In this document: positions 25,301-36,423 of the stretch, piece by piece
How positions within the stretch are numbered: the stretch's first letter is position 1
How the letters are laid out: every line of letters begins with the position of its first letter
Assembly (NCBI RefSeq): GCF_003711515.1
Contig: NW_021167080.1
Span: forward strand, 442,430 to 506,429
DNA: 64,000 nucleotides
Direction: 5' to 3'
Origin: Sodiomyces alkalinus F11
Lineage: Eukaryota; Ascomycota; Sordariomycetes; Glomerellales; Plectosphaerellaceae
Program-made: the position numbers and the translations under genes
Notes under the pieces: model-generated
Database searches by the model: none
The model's input: only the letters and a program-made list of their open reading frames with translations
Told to the model about the DNA's origin: nothing

Positions 25301-25700
25301 CTATATCGGGATTCCACTTATTAAACTATAGCTTACTAAGGATAACGTCCTTATAGCCTATATCGTATACGTCGAACTTTATTACTTTAGTCTTATTCTG
25401 AATTTTAACCTAACGGTATATAGTCTCCTAGCTAATAATAACTTCTTCTTAGGACTAGTTCTTTCCCGTATACGGAGTAAATTTATACTTATTTTCTGGG
25501 TGTTTCCTAACCTAGGGTATAGAGAACTTTCTTACGGCGGCTAATAAGATAAAGTTTCCTGCTACGCCTATATCTAATAGTGCGTTTATCTTATATTTAT
25601 CGAGTCGTATTCTAATATAGTAATACCCTATACTATTACGTGTTATAGAGTATATCTATTAAATACCTCTCGCGTGCTCCTTATAATAGTATACTCCTAG
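22319..25700 (-). pseudogene. Chromovirus pol (protease, RT, RNase H, integrase, chromodomain), RIP-inactivated
   Basis: On the minus strand: the protease motif at about 25620-25550 reads LLDIGVAGNF where LLDSGAAGNF is expected. The reverse transcriptase catalytic box at 24436-24425 reads YLND instead of YLDD and sits within a FVIVYLNDILIFS block. The integrase core is the longest open stretch (23296-23072), with TGFPxSKD, VIVNRFTKYT and IIDKDKLFTS; the last contains the second catalytic Asp. The C-terminal chromodomain at 22428-22319 reads YKAEQILDHR, then EYFIKWKNY and, after a Trp stop, EPKENL. The order and motifs are those of a complete chromovirus pol. Confidence 0.88.
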
Positions 25701-25899
25701 TTTTTTACCCGTTTAGCCCGGCGTTCTAGGGATATTTCTTTATCTAAAAACCTATACTAGATTAAGAGTTATTCTATCTATCGTAGGCGCTTATTAAGGG
25801 CCTAGAAGCGTGATTCCTAAGCTTCTTAGTCTTATTCTAGTTATCGGATTTTCTCGGTAGCGTGTACTATATAGCTAGTGGTTTTATATTCGTCTAACC

Positions 25900-27900
25900 G
25901 GTATTCGTAATAGTTATATCTAAGTGGTTAAAGGCGAATTTCGCGTTCTTTATCCCTGGTTTCCGTGATAACCTAGTCGTCACGTTATCTTTTTAAATAG
26001 ACTCTATCTTCTAGGGCTTATTCTCCGTTCCGTGGCTAGAAGTTATTAGCCTATTTACGTATCTTATATATAGGATATACGTCGTTAATATAATTAGCCT
26101 AAAGGATTAGGCTATAGTCTAGATAATCGGCGTGTATTATGTATCCTTTCTTATACGTTTAGTACTCGGGTAATTAATCGTCCGGTCCTTATAGGCTTAT
26201 TATTAGGCCGGTAAAAATATCTCGGTTTTCCTAAGTATAGTAAGGTCGCTAATATATAGTTCGTTACTACCCCTTACTAGTATCCGTGGGTACTCCGTGG
26301 TAGGCGTTATTTAAGCTAAGTTTTGTAAAACGGACTTAGTGAGTTTATCTAAGGGGTTCTTCCGCAAGTTAGTCGAGTATCCGTAGCTAGATAGTTTCCT
26401 CCTCGATTAGGTCGGCTATTTTTATAGGTTAATACTAGAAGTTTATGTTATTATCCGGGATCCTATCGGACTCTATTTCCTAATCTTACTCTTCGAGCTT
26501 AGCGATTTCCTTCTATACTTAACGTGTATAATCCTCTTTCTTAAGCTAGTATTTCTCTTCGGGAGTAAGTCCTACTTCCTAGAGGGCGCTAAAGCCTCTA
26601 CTACTAGTATTCGTGTAGACTTCCCCTTTCTTCTAGATCTCTAAGATCTGCTTCTATCTTTTAGCTTCTTCCTTCGTTTATCCGCGTTCCTGAAGAATTT
26701 CCACGGTAGTTTATAAAGCTAGTCTATCGTTATCCTAGTCAGGGATTTTAAGGCTATAATCGTTATCGTACTTCTTACTAGATACTATAGCGAGTATCTT
26801 CTAGGGTCTTTTAGGGTAGTACCTAGCTCCGTCCTTCTCTAATTAGTATACTAGATAATAGTTATCGTAGCAGGTTATCTAATAGAGGTTAGCGTATAGT
26901 GTTTTATCCCTATAAATTTCTAGGTATCCGATAGCGTTAATTTCCTTCTAGGGTTTCTTTCTTCTAATTATATTAGCTTATCGTTACGATCGTTCTCTCT
27001 TAGGCTATTAGTAATTACGCGCGAAGTGGCCTATTTTATCGTAATTATAGTATTTAACTTTACTTATATCTTTCCTGCCCTGCTAGTTATTTTATCGGTT
27101 AATATTATCGAGCTCTATAAGACTATTATAGTATCTATACAAGGTGCTCCCGAATTAGCGTAGGTATAGCTGCTTCCTATTAGTATTAGCTTAGTTCCTC
27201 CTATAGTAAGTAGTGTGTATCGTGGTATTCGAGTTCTAGCGTTTCTCTATTCGTTATTTAAATTATCGGTTATTAATCCGAATAGCTATAGCTATAAATA
27301 TACTAAAATCTTCTAGGCGGTTAAGCTTATATAGTTCGTCCTTAACTTCGTCTTTAAGTCTATAATAGTATTAGTCTATAAGGGGTTCGTTATTATAGTT
27401 AAGCTTCGAGGCGATCTATTAGAACTTAGCGGTATAGTTAGCTACCGATTTAGTCTATTAAAGCTTTTTAAGTTATTAAGTAGCGACCCTTTTCTTATCG
27501 GGTTATCCGAAGATACCGCCGAGTCGCTAAGCGAAGACCTTAAAGTCGCCGAAAATAGCCGTAGTATCGTCCTCCCTCTCGGTAGGATCGTTAAGGTGCT
27601 CTAGATAATCCCTATAGATAGGCTTAAACTATCTATAGGCGTCTCCCGTAAGGAGTGCTATAATACAGAGAACTTTCGTCTCCTCCGTGTTAAGGGTATC
27701 CCTATAGAATAAGAAATACCGCCGGAGATAGGTCAGGAAGCCTTATAGCTATCCCTAAGTCCTATCGTACTTAGGTAGCTCTGGGTATTTATACCTTAGG
27801 TTACTAGGACGTGGTGCCTCGATCTAAGCTCGGAGTTACTAGTTCTCTTAATAGAGTTATATAATTTAATTACATATAGCTTATATTAGGTCGGCGGCCG
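25900..27900 (-). pseudogene. Chromovirus gag, RIP-inactivated
   Basis: The minus strand between the right LTR and protease is the gag gene. At 27052-27011 a CCHC zinc knuckle is visible as YYNYDKIGHFARNY: all three Cys are Tyr through TGT/TGC to TAT/TAC changes, and the Gly-His pair is kept. The capsid-like helical region lies upstream (27900-27080). Start and stop codons are not preserved. Confidence 0.75.
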
Positions 27901-28031
27901 CGGTAGCCGTTATTCTAGCGTTACTAGTAGCGTTACCCATGGTATTAGCGTTATTCGATATATTACCTTCTATCGAGAGAGTACTACTTATCAGGTGTTA
28001 AGGTCTACTTACCGAATAGGATCGATTAAAA

Positions 28032-28519
28032 TATTACGACGGCTTCCGGTCCTTTATAGTATAGCGGACGATAAGGGATTAGCGTTAAGGTTTTAGTTTA
28101 AAATAAGAAGAGGATATTAACTANNNNNNNNNNNNNNNNNNNNNNNNNNNNNNNNNNNNNNNNNNNNNNNNNNNNNNNNNNNNNNNNNNNNNNNNNNNNN
28201 NNNNNNNNNNNNNGTTAATAGTCCTAGCCACCCTCGTGATAACCGCGTAGTATACGAGGTTACCGTGACTCTATAGTATTTCCACGGGTTTAGTACTAAT
28301 CCCTTAGGCTTAGTGCTAATCCTTTTCCTAGAGGCGTGAGCCTACCCTTCGACGTATACTAACGCCTTCCTCGTATCAGCACACATACGTTACCACGTGA
28401 TCCTCCCTAAGTCATCCTTCCTTAACTATACCCTAATACGCTGCTCGCCCTAGTATATTATATACTAGTGCATCCTTCACGCTGATATATATTAAGCCCG
28501 TTGGCCGCTGGCCGTAATA
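28032..28519 (-). repeat. Chromovirus 5' LTR (right), with assembly gap
   Basis: A direct repeat of 20962-21537. It begins TATTACG (TG changed to TA) and ends CGTAATA, followed by TAAAG. The sequence is interrupted by 90 Ns. If the missing part equals the left LTR (21054-21231, 178 bp), this LTR is also 576 bp. Confidence 0.9.
28124..28213. other. Assembly gap, 90 N
   Basis: Unresolved bases inside the chromovirus LTR. By comparison with the other LTR the true length is probably 178 bp. Confidence 0.95.
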
Positions 28520-30257
28520 TAAAGTTTATATCGCGGGCCCTAAAGAAATTTAAATACGGAAATATAACGTTAAGTTTAGATATTTTATTCTATACGATTT
28601 TAATATAATACTATAGGTTATTATAACCTCCTATAAAGTATATACCCACCCTTTACCGCCTTCTTTAAAAGCCCCCCCTTTAATTATTAATAGTATTACT
28701 TAAGTCCTCGCGAAAATTAAGAATCCGATAATAAAATTAAACGTGTTCCTTAAGTCGAGTAAACTAAAAGATTTTATTACCGAGGTTAAAGGAAAAACGA
28801 TTATAGATATTTATCTAAGTTTTACGAATATAGACTACTTTCGATATATTATTCGTAAATAGCAGATTATCCTTTTCCGTTAAGGTGGTCGGAGTCTTAC
28901 TCTAGCTTTAGAGTAGGTAAAAAATGTTAACTAACGGTTATATATAAGAATTCGCTAATATCTTAAGATATATATATTTTAATCTTTCTACTATACTCTA
29001 GTATATCCAGCACTTATACTAATCTAAGCGGAACTATATAGTAATCTGTTTTCTTTATAAGTAGCCAAAATAATAAACCTTTCTAGATATAAGGTCTTTT
29101 TTTATTAATACTAACTATAAACACGTGAATAGTATAGAGTAAAAGGAAATTATTTAGGCTTAGTATAGTTAAAACTCCGAAAGAGGTTTATCCCCGAATC
29201 GTTTCTGAATCGTTTCTAATAGCTTTAAGTTCTTCCTCTAGTAAGGTGCTATATAAACTCCGAGGTAGCAGATATATATCTTTATATATTCCGCTAGGTT
29301 TTCTAGATTCTAAAGGATAAGTATAATATACACGTAAAGTGGAAATATCATTATAGAACTAGACTTCTTAGGGTAACCTTAGACTAGGCCTTATTAGTTA
29401 TCTAAGGGCTTAGCAGGTACCTTTAATAAAAATACCGGCCGAACGAATCCTAGGAAACCTAAGCCTCCTACTATTGACGTCTCTATATAGTTTATTTTAG
29501 GCGTGGTGTTAAGAGTATTCTAGGCGGTAACCTAGTAAGAGGCTAAGGCTCTACCTACTAGATTATGATAACTCTGCTAGAATACTAGACACGGGAGGAT
29601 TATAATAAGTTATATAACGCGACTAGCCGTAAATTCTATCTACGAATCACCTAGAAACGATTCGGAAACTATTCGAAATACTTTCCTATCTACTAGGGAT
29701 AATACCTTAGTTACATAACTAGGCTACTTATAAGCGCCTCCTATATATCGCTATAGGGTTCTATTAAGCTACCTTAAATATCCCGTATTAGCACTAAGGA
29801 TTTATGTCCGATAATTCGAATACGGTTAAGGTTATATATTAAGCCTTATACGCGTAGACTAGGCGATATATCTATATTCTTAAGGTTATTAAGGGGTGAG
29901 TTTAATATAATCTCTCTTATAACTACTCGCTAACCTTACTAGATATCGTGATTATAACTAGAATCTTATCTTAAGAGATTTTACGACCCGTTCGCTACAC
30001 GTTCTAGGCTGATAGCGAAATACTAGTATTAGCGGTCGGCTTAAGAGTTAAATGAATCGGAATAGTAAGTTCTCTTCTTTTATATTATATAAAGAATAAT
30101 GTTCTAACCTAAAACTATTAAAACGAGAAAAGTTCTTTAGGTAGATACCGATCGTGATAAGGCTTTTCGTGACTGGTTACGAAGCCGGCCTTTAACTACT
30201 ACCCGATTAATCTTCAGGTTACCTCTTAATCCTCCCGAGGACTCCGAGGGCTTTAAC
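28520..30257 (+). pseudogene. Unidentified RIP-altered unit F, right part
   Basis: The continuation of unit F after the chromovirus. A plus-strand frame that crosses the joined insertion site (KMDKVYIAGPKEI at the junction) remains largely open from 28525 to about 28870, with Gln-type stops only. This supports the view that the chromovirus landed in a coding sequence. The rest (to 30257) carries the CGGAAACGATTCGGAAA-like motif at about 29204 (inverted) and 29648. The product is unknown. LINE B sequence begins at 30258. Confidence 0.4.
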
Positions 30258-32227
30258 CGGGATAGTAGCTCCAAGGCTATCTAACCAGTCTACTAGGGCC
30301 TAGGCCCTATTAGTAGCTCCGTTCTATCACTAGTGGTTTCTGTTAAAGTCCCCTATAATAAGGGTAGGCTTAGGGACCTATAGGCCCTAAAGCACTCGAT
30401 CCTTGGTCTAGGACCGGCTTTTAGGGCCTAAAAAGGAGGGAAAAGAAAAAGAAGAAGTGGAAGAGATAGAAGGGGTAGGGCTAGGGGGCCGCCCTCGGCC
30501 TATTATTTTGGGGTCCTATTCTATCTAATTATAGACGTGTAAAATATAAAAGGTCTATGGATAATAAACCTCTATAATCTGCGCGTCTATATTATCTAGA
30601 AGGTCGTCGTGGTGTGAAAAGTGGATACTAGAGTCCTTTTTTATATAAGTAAGGACCCTGGGCTTAATAGGGAAAAACTGGGTTTTCTTGGATGTGGGTA
30701 TAATAGTGTAGAAGGCAGGGTAGTTTCGGATAAACTACCCTTCTCGTTTCGAGACGCAGGCTAGTTCCTGAATAAGGACTATATTAGCCGAAGCTTCTAA
30801 AGCCTATTCTAGGATAGCTTCCTACGCTAAGGCCTATTTATCGACCTTATATTAAATAAACCGGATATCTATCGAACTAAAAGGCCCTTTATTTATAGAA
30901 TTAGGGTTTAATATCTTAAAAGACCTCGTAGTCTTTACTAAAGGGGGGTGATCTCCCTGGTAGTTATAGCACGTATAGGTCTTATGTTCGTAGTCTCCGT
31001 ATTCTTTATACTTATTATAATAGTGGTATTCCTTCCTATAGCCTTTAACGGCATAGATAAGGCAGGTAACTAGGCCTTTATAGGTCCCCCAGATATACCC
31101 GAATTTCCAGCAGTTAGAGTACTAGATTCTAGGGGTTATAGTCCTATATTTATAGACCTTTAGCCGCTGGCGGGCTATATAGAGCCCCTGTTTTAGGTAG
31201 TACTTCTATTCTTTAATAGAGGGTATAGGAAAAGCCACTATACTGTAAAACACGTTTAGACCCTCTAGCTACCGAGGCTTCCCTACTACCCTAATAGAGT
31301 TAAAGGTGCCGATTTTAGTAGCTAGGTCCTGTAGACCTTAGGCCCCGCTATAGGCTTTGGTTTAGGGCCTTTTACGACGGCTTAGAAGGGTTGGGTAAAG
31401 GGGTATCGCTACCCCTAAAGACTTTAGAAGGCACCTGTTTAATAATAACCTTAAACTAGTCGCTTATAGGCTAGGGGGGCTAGAGGGGGAGGTTTAGCTC
31501 TTTAAACTATAGGTTCTGCGAGTCTAGGAGCCCTTAAACGCTGTATTTCGACCCGGGGGTTAAAATAAGGTTTCTGTAAGTTAATAGGCTAATAGCCGTA
31601 ACTGTAGGGGTTTTTAAGGCCTTATTTAGCCTATTTCGGAGCTCGAGGGGATTAAAGTCTTCCCGGGGAATCCGGGCCCCTGCCGTAGGTTAAAGGACAA
31701 CCTTAGGGACCTTTTTAGGGTCTATTAGGAGGGGTGCCGGGGGTGTAGGGGTAGGGGTGGGGGCTAAGGGTGCTAAAGCCCCTAAAATAGGGGCCTAGGG
31801 TGCTATAGGGCCTCTTTTCCCCTTTAAAGCCTCGATATAAAGGGGTTTAGGCTGTTCTGTAAGCCTATAAACTGCCTAAGCTACTTCGTCGACATTCTAT
31901 TTGAGTATAGGAGGCTAGGGGCTCGAGGTTCCGTCGATAGTAGATTTAAGCCCTACGGTTAGGGCCTTAATCTAAGGGGCAGGGTCGAGGGTATAGGCCT
32001 GTTAAAGCAGCTAAAGAGCCTGTTAGAGTAGTTTCTTAGCCTATGCCTTACTAGTCGAACTAGTCGACTTCTAGGGCGTAGCCGAGGGTTCTCCAGAGGA
32101 TCTCGCTATTCCAGGCGCCTTTTTAGCTTATTCAGAGCCTAAAAAGCTCGGTCTTTTAGTAGGGGGGCCCCTAGAAGCAGGGGGGCCCTAGAGGGCGTTT
32201 CGAAAGCGCTTCGGCTTCCGAGTCCGA
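30258..32227 (-). mobile_element. LINE B fragment: ORF1 and N-terminal endonuclease
   Basis: A minus-strand piece of LINE B that contains ORF1 (about 32227-30960) and the start of the endonuclease (about 30860-30258). It matches 36790-38760 of the plus copy. The 3' two thirds are absent, which is the reverse of normal LINE truncation, so a later deletion or recombination must have removed them. All coding frames carry RIP stops. Ser/Pro-rich endonuclease linker sequence is visible as a GA-rich tract near 30432-30475. Confidence 0.75.
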
Positions 32228-32760
32228 TATAACGGCCTTATACCTACGCTATAGTAGCACTAAGCCGCCCCCTAATATAATACTCCCTCCGGAAATATAA
32301 AGGACTCCTTAACCTATAAAGCTCTATACTTACCTAGATCCGATTAGAAAAGCTAGGCCTATAAGCTTTCCTAGCTAAGATAAGGGTATTAGGATTCCTA
32401 TTAACAAGGTACCCCTACGGTAACGGAGGCGCGGAAACGGCGGAGCATATAATACTCTAATACTAGGATATAACAGAGGAAAAGCGCGGAGACCTTTTTA
32501 GTGCTATAAGGAGACCGCTTATAAGTACAGGAGATTTATACTATATAATAGAATACGATACCGAAGCCGGGATAATCGCTAAGTGATTTCTATAACGGAA
32601 AAGACTTAACGACTTCCGCTTTACCTTTAAAGTGAAACAAGCCTATAAGAACGTGGCGCTAATCTAGCGGGATAATAGCGGTATAATATTCTATTTTATT
32701 ATTTAATAAGGGCCCTATAAGCCAGGACCCTAGCGGTATTGAAGTAGTATTAATATACTA
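32228..32760 (+). mobile_element. LINE A 3'-end fragment (ORF2 C-terminus)
   Basis: A plus-strand fragment that matches the complement of about 2720-2900 and the adjacent 5' sequence of the minus LINE A copy. It encodes the ORF2 C-terminal region with a GNGGAETAEHIIL-like segment, the His part of the terminal zinc-binding motif of Tad-type LINEs, followed by KRLNDFRFT. It is a 5'-truncated insertion broken by RIP stops. Confidence 0.7.
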
Positions 32761-33420
32761 TATTATATTAGACGTGTGGAGTACCTTAATTCTATGTATC
32801 CACAATTATTTCCCCTAGGTTTTCCTATTAGTCCGATATTTCTATAGAGTACCTTTTACTCTACTTTAATGCATATATATATCTTTTACATACCTTTATT
32901 TATATACTAATAGTTTTAAGTCCGGTATTCTAATAAACGAAGCTATTTCGAGAGATCCTATAGCTTCTAGGCAGTCAAAATAGCCTTAAGTCTATCGCGG
33001 GTAGTTTAGTATTATTAGCTACGTCCGCCTGCTTTTCATTTCAATCGTTTTTCCGCTTTTCAATCAATTAATCTTCAAGCATTTAATCGTTAAATTAAGG
33101 GTCAGGATATTCCGAGTATATCAACCGGATAATCCGACTATAGGATAGGTGTTAGCACCTGCTATAACTAATAACTAAGCCGGTAGCGCTAAATTAATCC
33201 TACGTCTATAATAACTATAAGGCCTAATTAATCCTACGTTCGTAATCTTTAATTAAGCGCTTTTATCGTAAAGATCGTAAATAGTAAAAACAGCGTTTTC
33301 GTTTTAATCAATTAACTAGTGTACTACTATTATAGCTTTTATTATAGCCGTTTAATCGCTCTATACATACTAGACTAACTAGATATCCTATTAGAAGCGT
33401 TTAGTATACGATTCTCTGCC
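32761..33420. other. AT-rich spacer with short direct repeat
   Basis: Non-coding AT-rich DNA, moderately RIP-altered, with several residual TTTTCAATCAATT and similar patches. A 14-bp direct repeat AATTAATCCTACGT occurs twice, about 30 bp apart, between 33190 and 33235. No gene is visible. Confidence 0.45.
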
Positions 33421-33599
33421 TATAGTATTCCCCCACGGCCTCTTCTATGTCCTATTCCCCGTATTCCTCGCAGGCGCCCGCGACACGGCCACGGCCCTTT
33501 ACCGCTATTATTATTATTATTATAAGCTTCCTATCTATACGGATTAGGGATTCCAATACGCCTATTAACCACAGGCGCGTAATAGGAGTAAAATCGATA

Positions 33600-34920
33600 A
33601 AACCACTAAGATAGAGACTATACCTACCGCCTCCTTCCCGGAATACTATTATAGCGGTACCGTAATACCGGCGCTATAGTATAGCCGGAAGAGTCGTGGG
33701 ATAGCGTTATCCCGACCTTAACTATACAGAATTCGTAACGGACCCACTTTTCGTAATATAAGCGCTCCCCCCCCCTCTCGAGGCAGGATATAGCGCGGAA
33801 CCGATATAAGACCGAAAGGGGACTACCGCGCCCCCCGGAACCGAGAGTAACTAAGATTAAGGCAGAAAGTTAGGCCTTACTAGCTAATAGGAACACGATT
33901 AAATAGGTATAGAGTTAGTAGAGGAACTAATTATAACATATAGTACGCGTAATAACGCCGGTATACTACTATTAGTATACCTATAAGCTTTTATCCGCCA
34001 CGTTATCCGAGAGGAACTCCGAAAAAGAATAAGCGGTATAAAAAAGACCTAGGCTTATATTATAGCCCGGGCTCCCGTGGCGGTACCGTTATAGGACCCC
34101 GCCCCCTTTAAGGTAATCCCCGCTAGGTATTACTAGGAACTAATTATCCGCTAAGGAACCCTCCCCGAAGACTAGCCCCTTAGAGCTAGGACCTTAAAGG
34201 AAATTGTTTAAGCTATAAACGCCACGATTACCTAATACAGTACCGTAATAGTATAGAAATTACTTAGCGGAGATATCTGCTTTACTTTTACCGAAAAAGT
34301 ATAATAATAGACTACTTATAAGGAGTAATAGGTTAAGAAGGCCTTTAATAAAGGACCTACCCTAGCTATACGTATTTACCCTACGCTCGCTAAGGCTATC
34401 CCTTAGGAGGTCCTTAACGCCGTATCCGAAAAAGACTTATTAGTATCCCTATAAGATATAAATCCCGAGGCTAAAATCCTCTAAGTATAATAATAAGTAC
34501 CCCGCCACGGTATTAGTAGGGTAGCGTTTCTCCTTATCGAGTTAGCCTTACTAGAAGGGGTAGTAAGCCTTATCCGGAATACCCTCCTCTTCGAAGGGGC
34601 TAGCTATATCTACGAACTATACGATCCTAACCTTAGCCCCCTAAGGTGCTATAAATACCTATACTTCGGCTATAAGGCTAACGGCTACCCTATAGCAGAG
34701 AGGGTATACCGCTATTACGCTAAGCCCGAATCGGCATATTTATAGGGATTAGGATACTACGACGCTATAGCACCCGGCTACTCCCGCCGTTATACCGCCT
34801 ATACCGGAGACTATAATATCTTTAACGACTTATACCGATTATTAAGGAAAAAGGCTGAGAAGACTCACGAAGCGTACAAGTACCGAGCTAGAGACTTTAA
34901 TATTACCCGCTAGACCGAAA
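33600..34920 (+). pseudogene. LINE A ORF1 with zinc-knuckle region, RIP-inactivated
   Basis: Plus-strand counterpart of the ORF1 at 7640-6400. The knuckle region at about 34640-34745 reads CYKYLYFGYKANGYP and then RVYRYYAKPESAYL. It is recognisable as tandem CCHC knuckles in which most Cys are now Tyr. A basic, charged region follows to about 34900. No intact start codon is seen. Confidence 0.7.
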
Positions 34921-35234
34921 CGGTATACCTATAGTAGCTATAGATTTTTCCCCTAATTATTATCGCTTAGGACTAGGACCGGCCCCTCCGTAGGGGCTAG
35001 TGATACCCCCCGAAAAGGATTAGAGGATAGGAGGGCTCCCTGATACTGGGCCTAATAAGCGCCTATATAGTCCCTCGCGGGGCTAGTAAGGTATTATCGT
35101 AGGAGCTATAAAGCTAGAACTAAACCCCGGTTATACCGGGTATATTATATTAACCCCCCCCCTACTAACTAATAAGAATCTATATCCTTTTATAGAATAT
35201 AGGGAGGTATTAGGTATAGCGGGAGCTCCTGTTT

Positions 35235-36275
35235 TAGTGCCGTGCTAAGTACGATATAATAGTAATCCAGGAACCCGGCCTTAACCCCTTTACAATAAGC
35301 CCTACTTACCCCTCTTAAGGGGTATACCGGCTGATCTAAGGAGGAGGCCGCGCCCTCTTATATATATATAAGAGATACCCGTTATATATACAGACGTCGC
35401 GGGCCTACTACGATGTCTACGCCGTTATATTTAGGACTAAAGATAACGCTATTATAATCTAGTTAATCTACTTAGAGAATTACTAGTTAGCTAGGATCCC
35501 TTAGAATATACCCCTACGAGATATATTCGATATAGTATTACCACGGGGCCGCTATATCCTTATAGGGGACTTTAACCTATACTACCCCTTATAATTATAG
35601 CTACTACGTTATTACCCCCGGGCCGATATCCTACTTACCCTTATAACCCGGTAAAACCTAGACCTAGTAACCCCCCCCGGGACTACTACGTAGTACCGCC
35701 TAGGCCGGCGTGCTAGTACTATTAACCTTATATAGGCGATATAAGGGCTCCGCTATAACTTTAGCGGCCCCGATAAGACTATTATCGGGTCGGACTATTA
35801 CTTATAGACGGCCTAAATCTATATAGAGATAGATACTACGCCGAGTATTACGATAATACTATCGCGGGACCTAGGCGGGCCCTACTAAGTCTAGAAGGAC
35901 TTCGACCCCTTATAGATCTCCTAGCTTATAGCTACGTAACTATAGTAGACTAGCCCCTTTATAATACTAGGAGATATCGATTTAGTACTAGATAACCTAA
36001 TCGGGGACCTTATAACTATAGCCGATAAGACTATATAGCGCCGCCGCGGGGGCACCCCTAGACTCCTACCCACCCCTTAGTAGAACACGGAGCTAACCGC
36101 CCTTACCTAGGAAGTAAAGCGCCTTTACCGTAGATATATATCTAGAAAGTCCCGGAACCGATAGGATAAGTTCTAGGAAGCGGAATAGTACCGCGATAAG
36201 GCTATAATAGTAGCGAAGCGGCTATACTAGTAGTACCTACTATATAAGACTAGGAAGCTATATTAACCTATTTAA
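35235..36275 (+). pseudogene. LINE A ORF2, endonuclease part only, RIP-inactivated
   Basis: The frame opens with KYDIIVIQEPGLN and goes on to LIGDFNLYYPL, DLVTPPGTTT, RASTINLI and IGSDYY. These are the catalytic and conserved blocks of the endonuclease/exonuclease/phosphatase fold in Tad-like LINEs (the D in GDFN and the SD-H motif, whose His is now Tyr). The reverse transcriptase is missing because the copy ends at about 36275. Confidence 0.78.
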
Positions 36276-36423
36276 TCAAGGGCGGTCGTCACCTACGTTT
36301 TACGCGCAAACGCCCTAAACCACTCAAAACCTATATTAATCGATAGCTCTTTTCAAGCTCTATACGCCTATCTATAGCCCTGTATCGCGCAGGCGCTAAT
36401 TTAGGCGTATTATAAGTGCGAAA

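Larger units (their letters stand above)
20962..28519 (-). mobile_element. Ty3/gypsy chromovirus, minus strand, full length
   Basis: A 7.6-kb LTR retrotransposon with LTRs at 20962-21537 and 28032-28519 and a perfect 5-bp target duplication TAAAG (20957-20961 and 28520-28524). On the minus strand the order is gag with zinc knuckle, protease, reverse transcriptase, RNase H, integrase and a C-terminal chromodomain, which defines a chromovirus. Chromodomains of this kind bind methylated histone H3 and steer insertion into heterochromatin, which suits this site. RIP stops and lost catalytic residues make it inactive. A 90-N assembly gap lies in the right (5') LTR. Confidence 0.9.
33421..36275 (+). 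mobile_element. LINE A, plus-strand 5' part
   Basis: This copy contains the 5' region, ORF1 and the endonuclease of LINE A and is cut at about 36275, where the LINE B sequence starts. It extends about 140 bp further 5' than the minus copy at 2716-7683 and includes an (ATT)n tract near 33507-33526. The matching reverse transcriptase part does not resume after the LINE B element, so a simple LINE B insertion into this copy is not demonstrated. RIP stops are present throughout. Confidence 0.8.
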
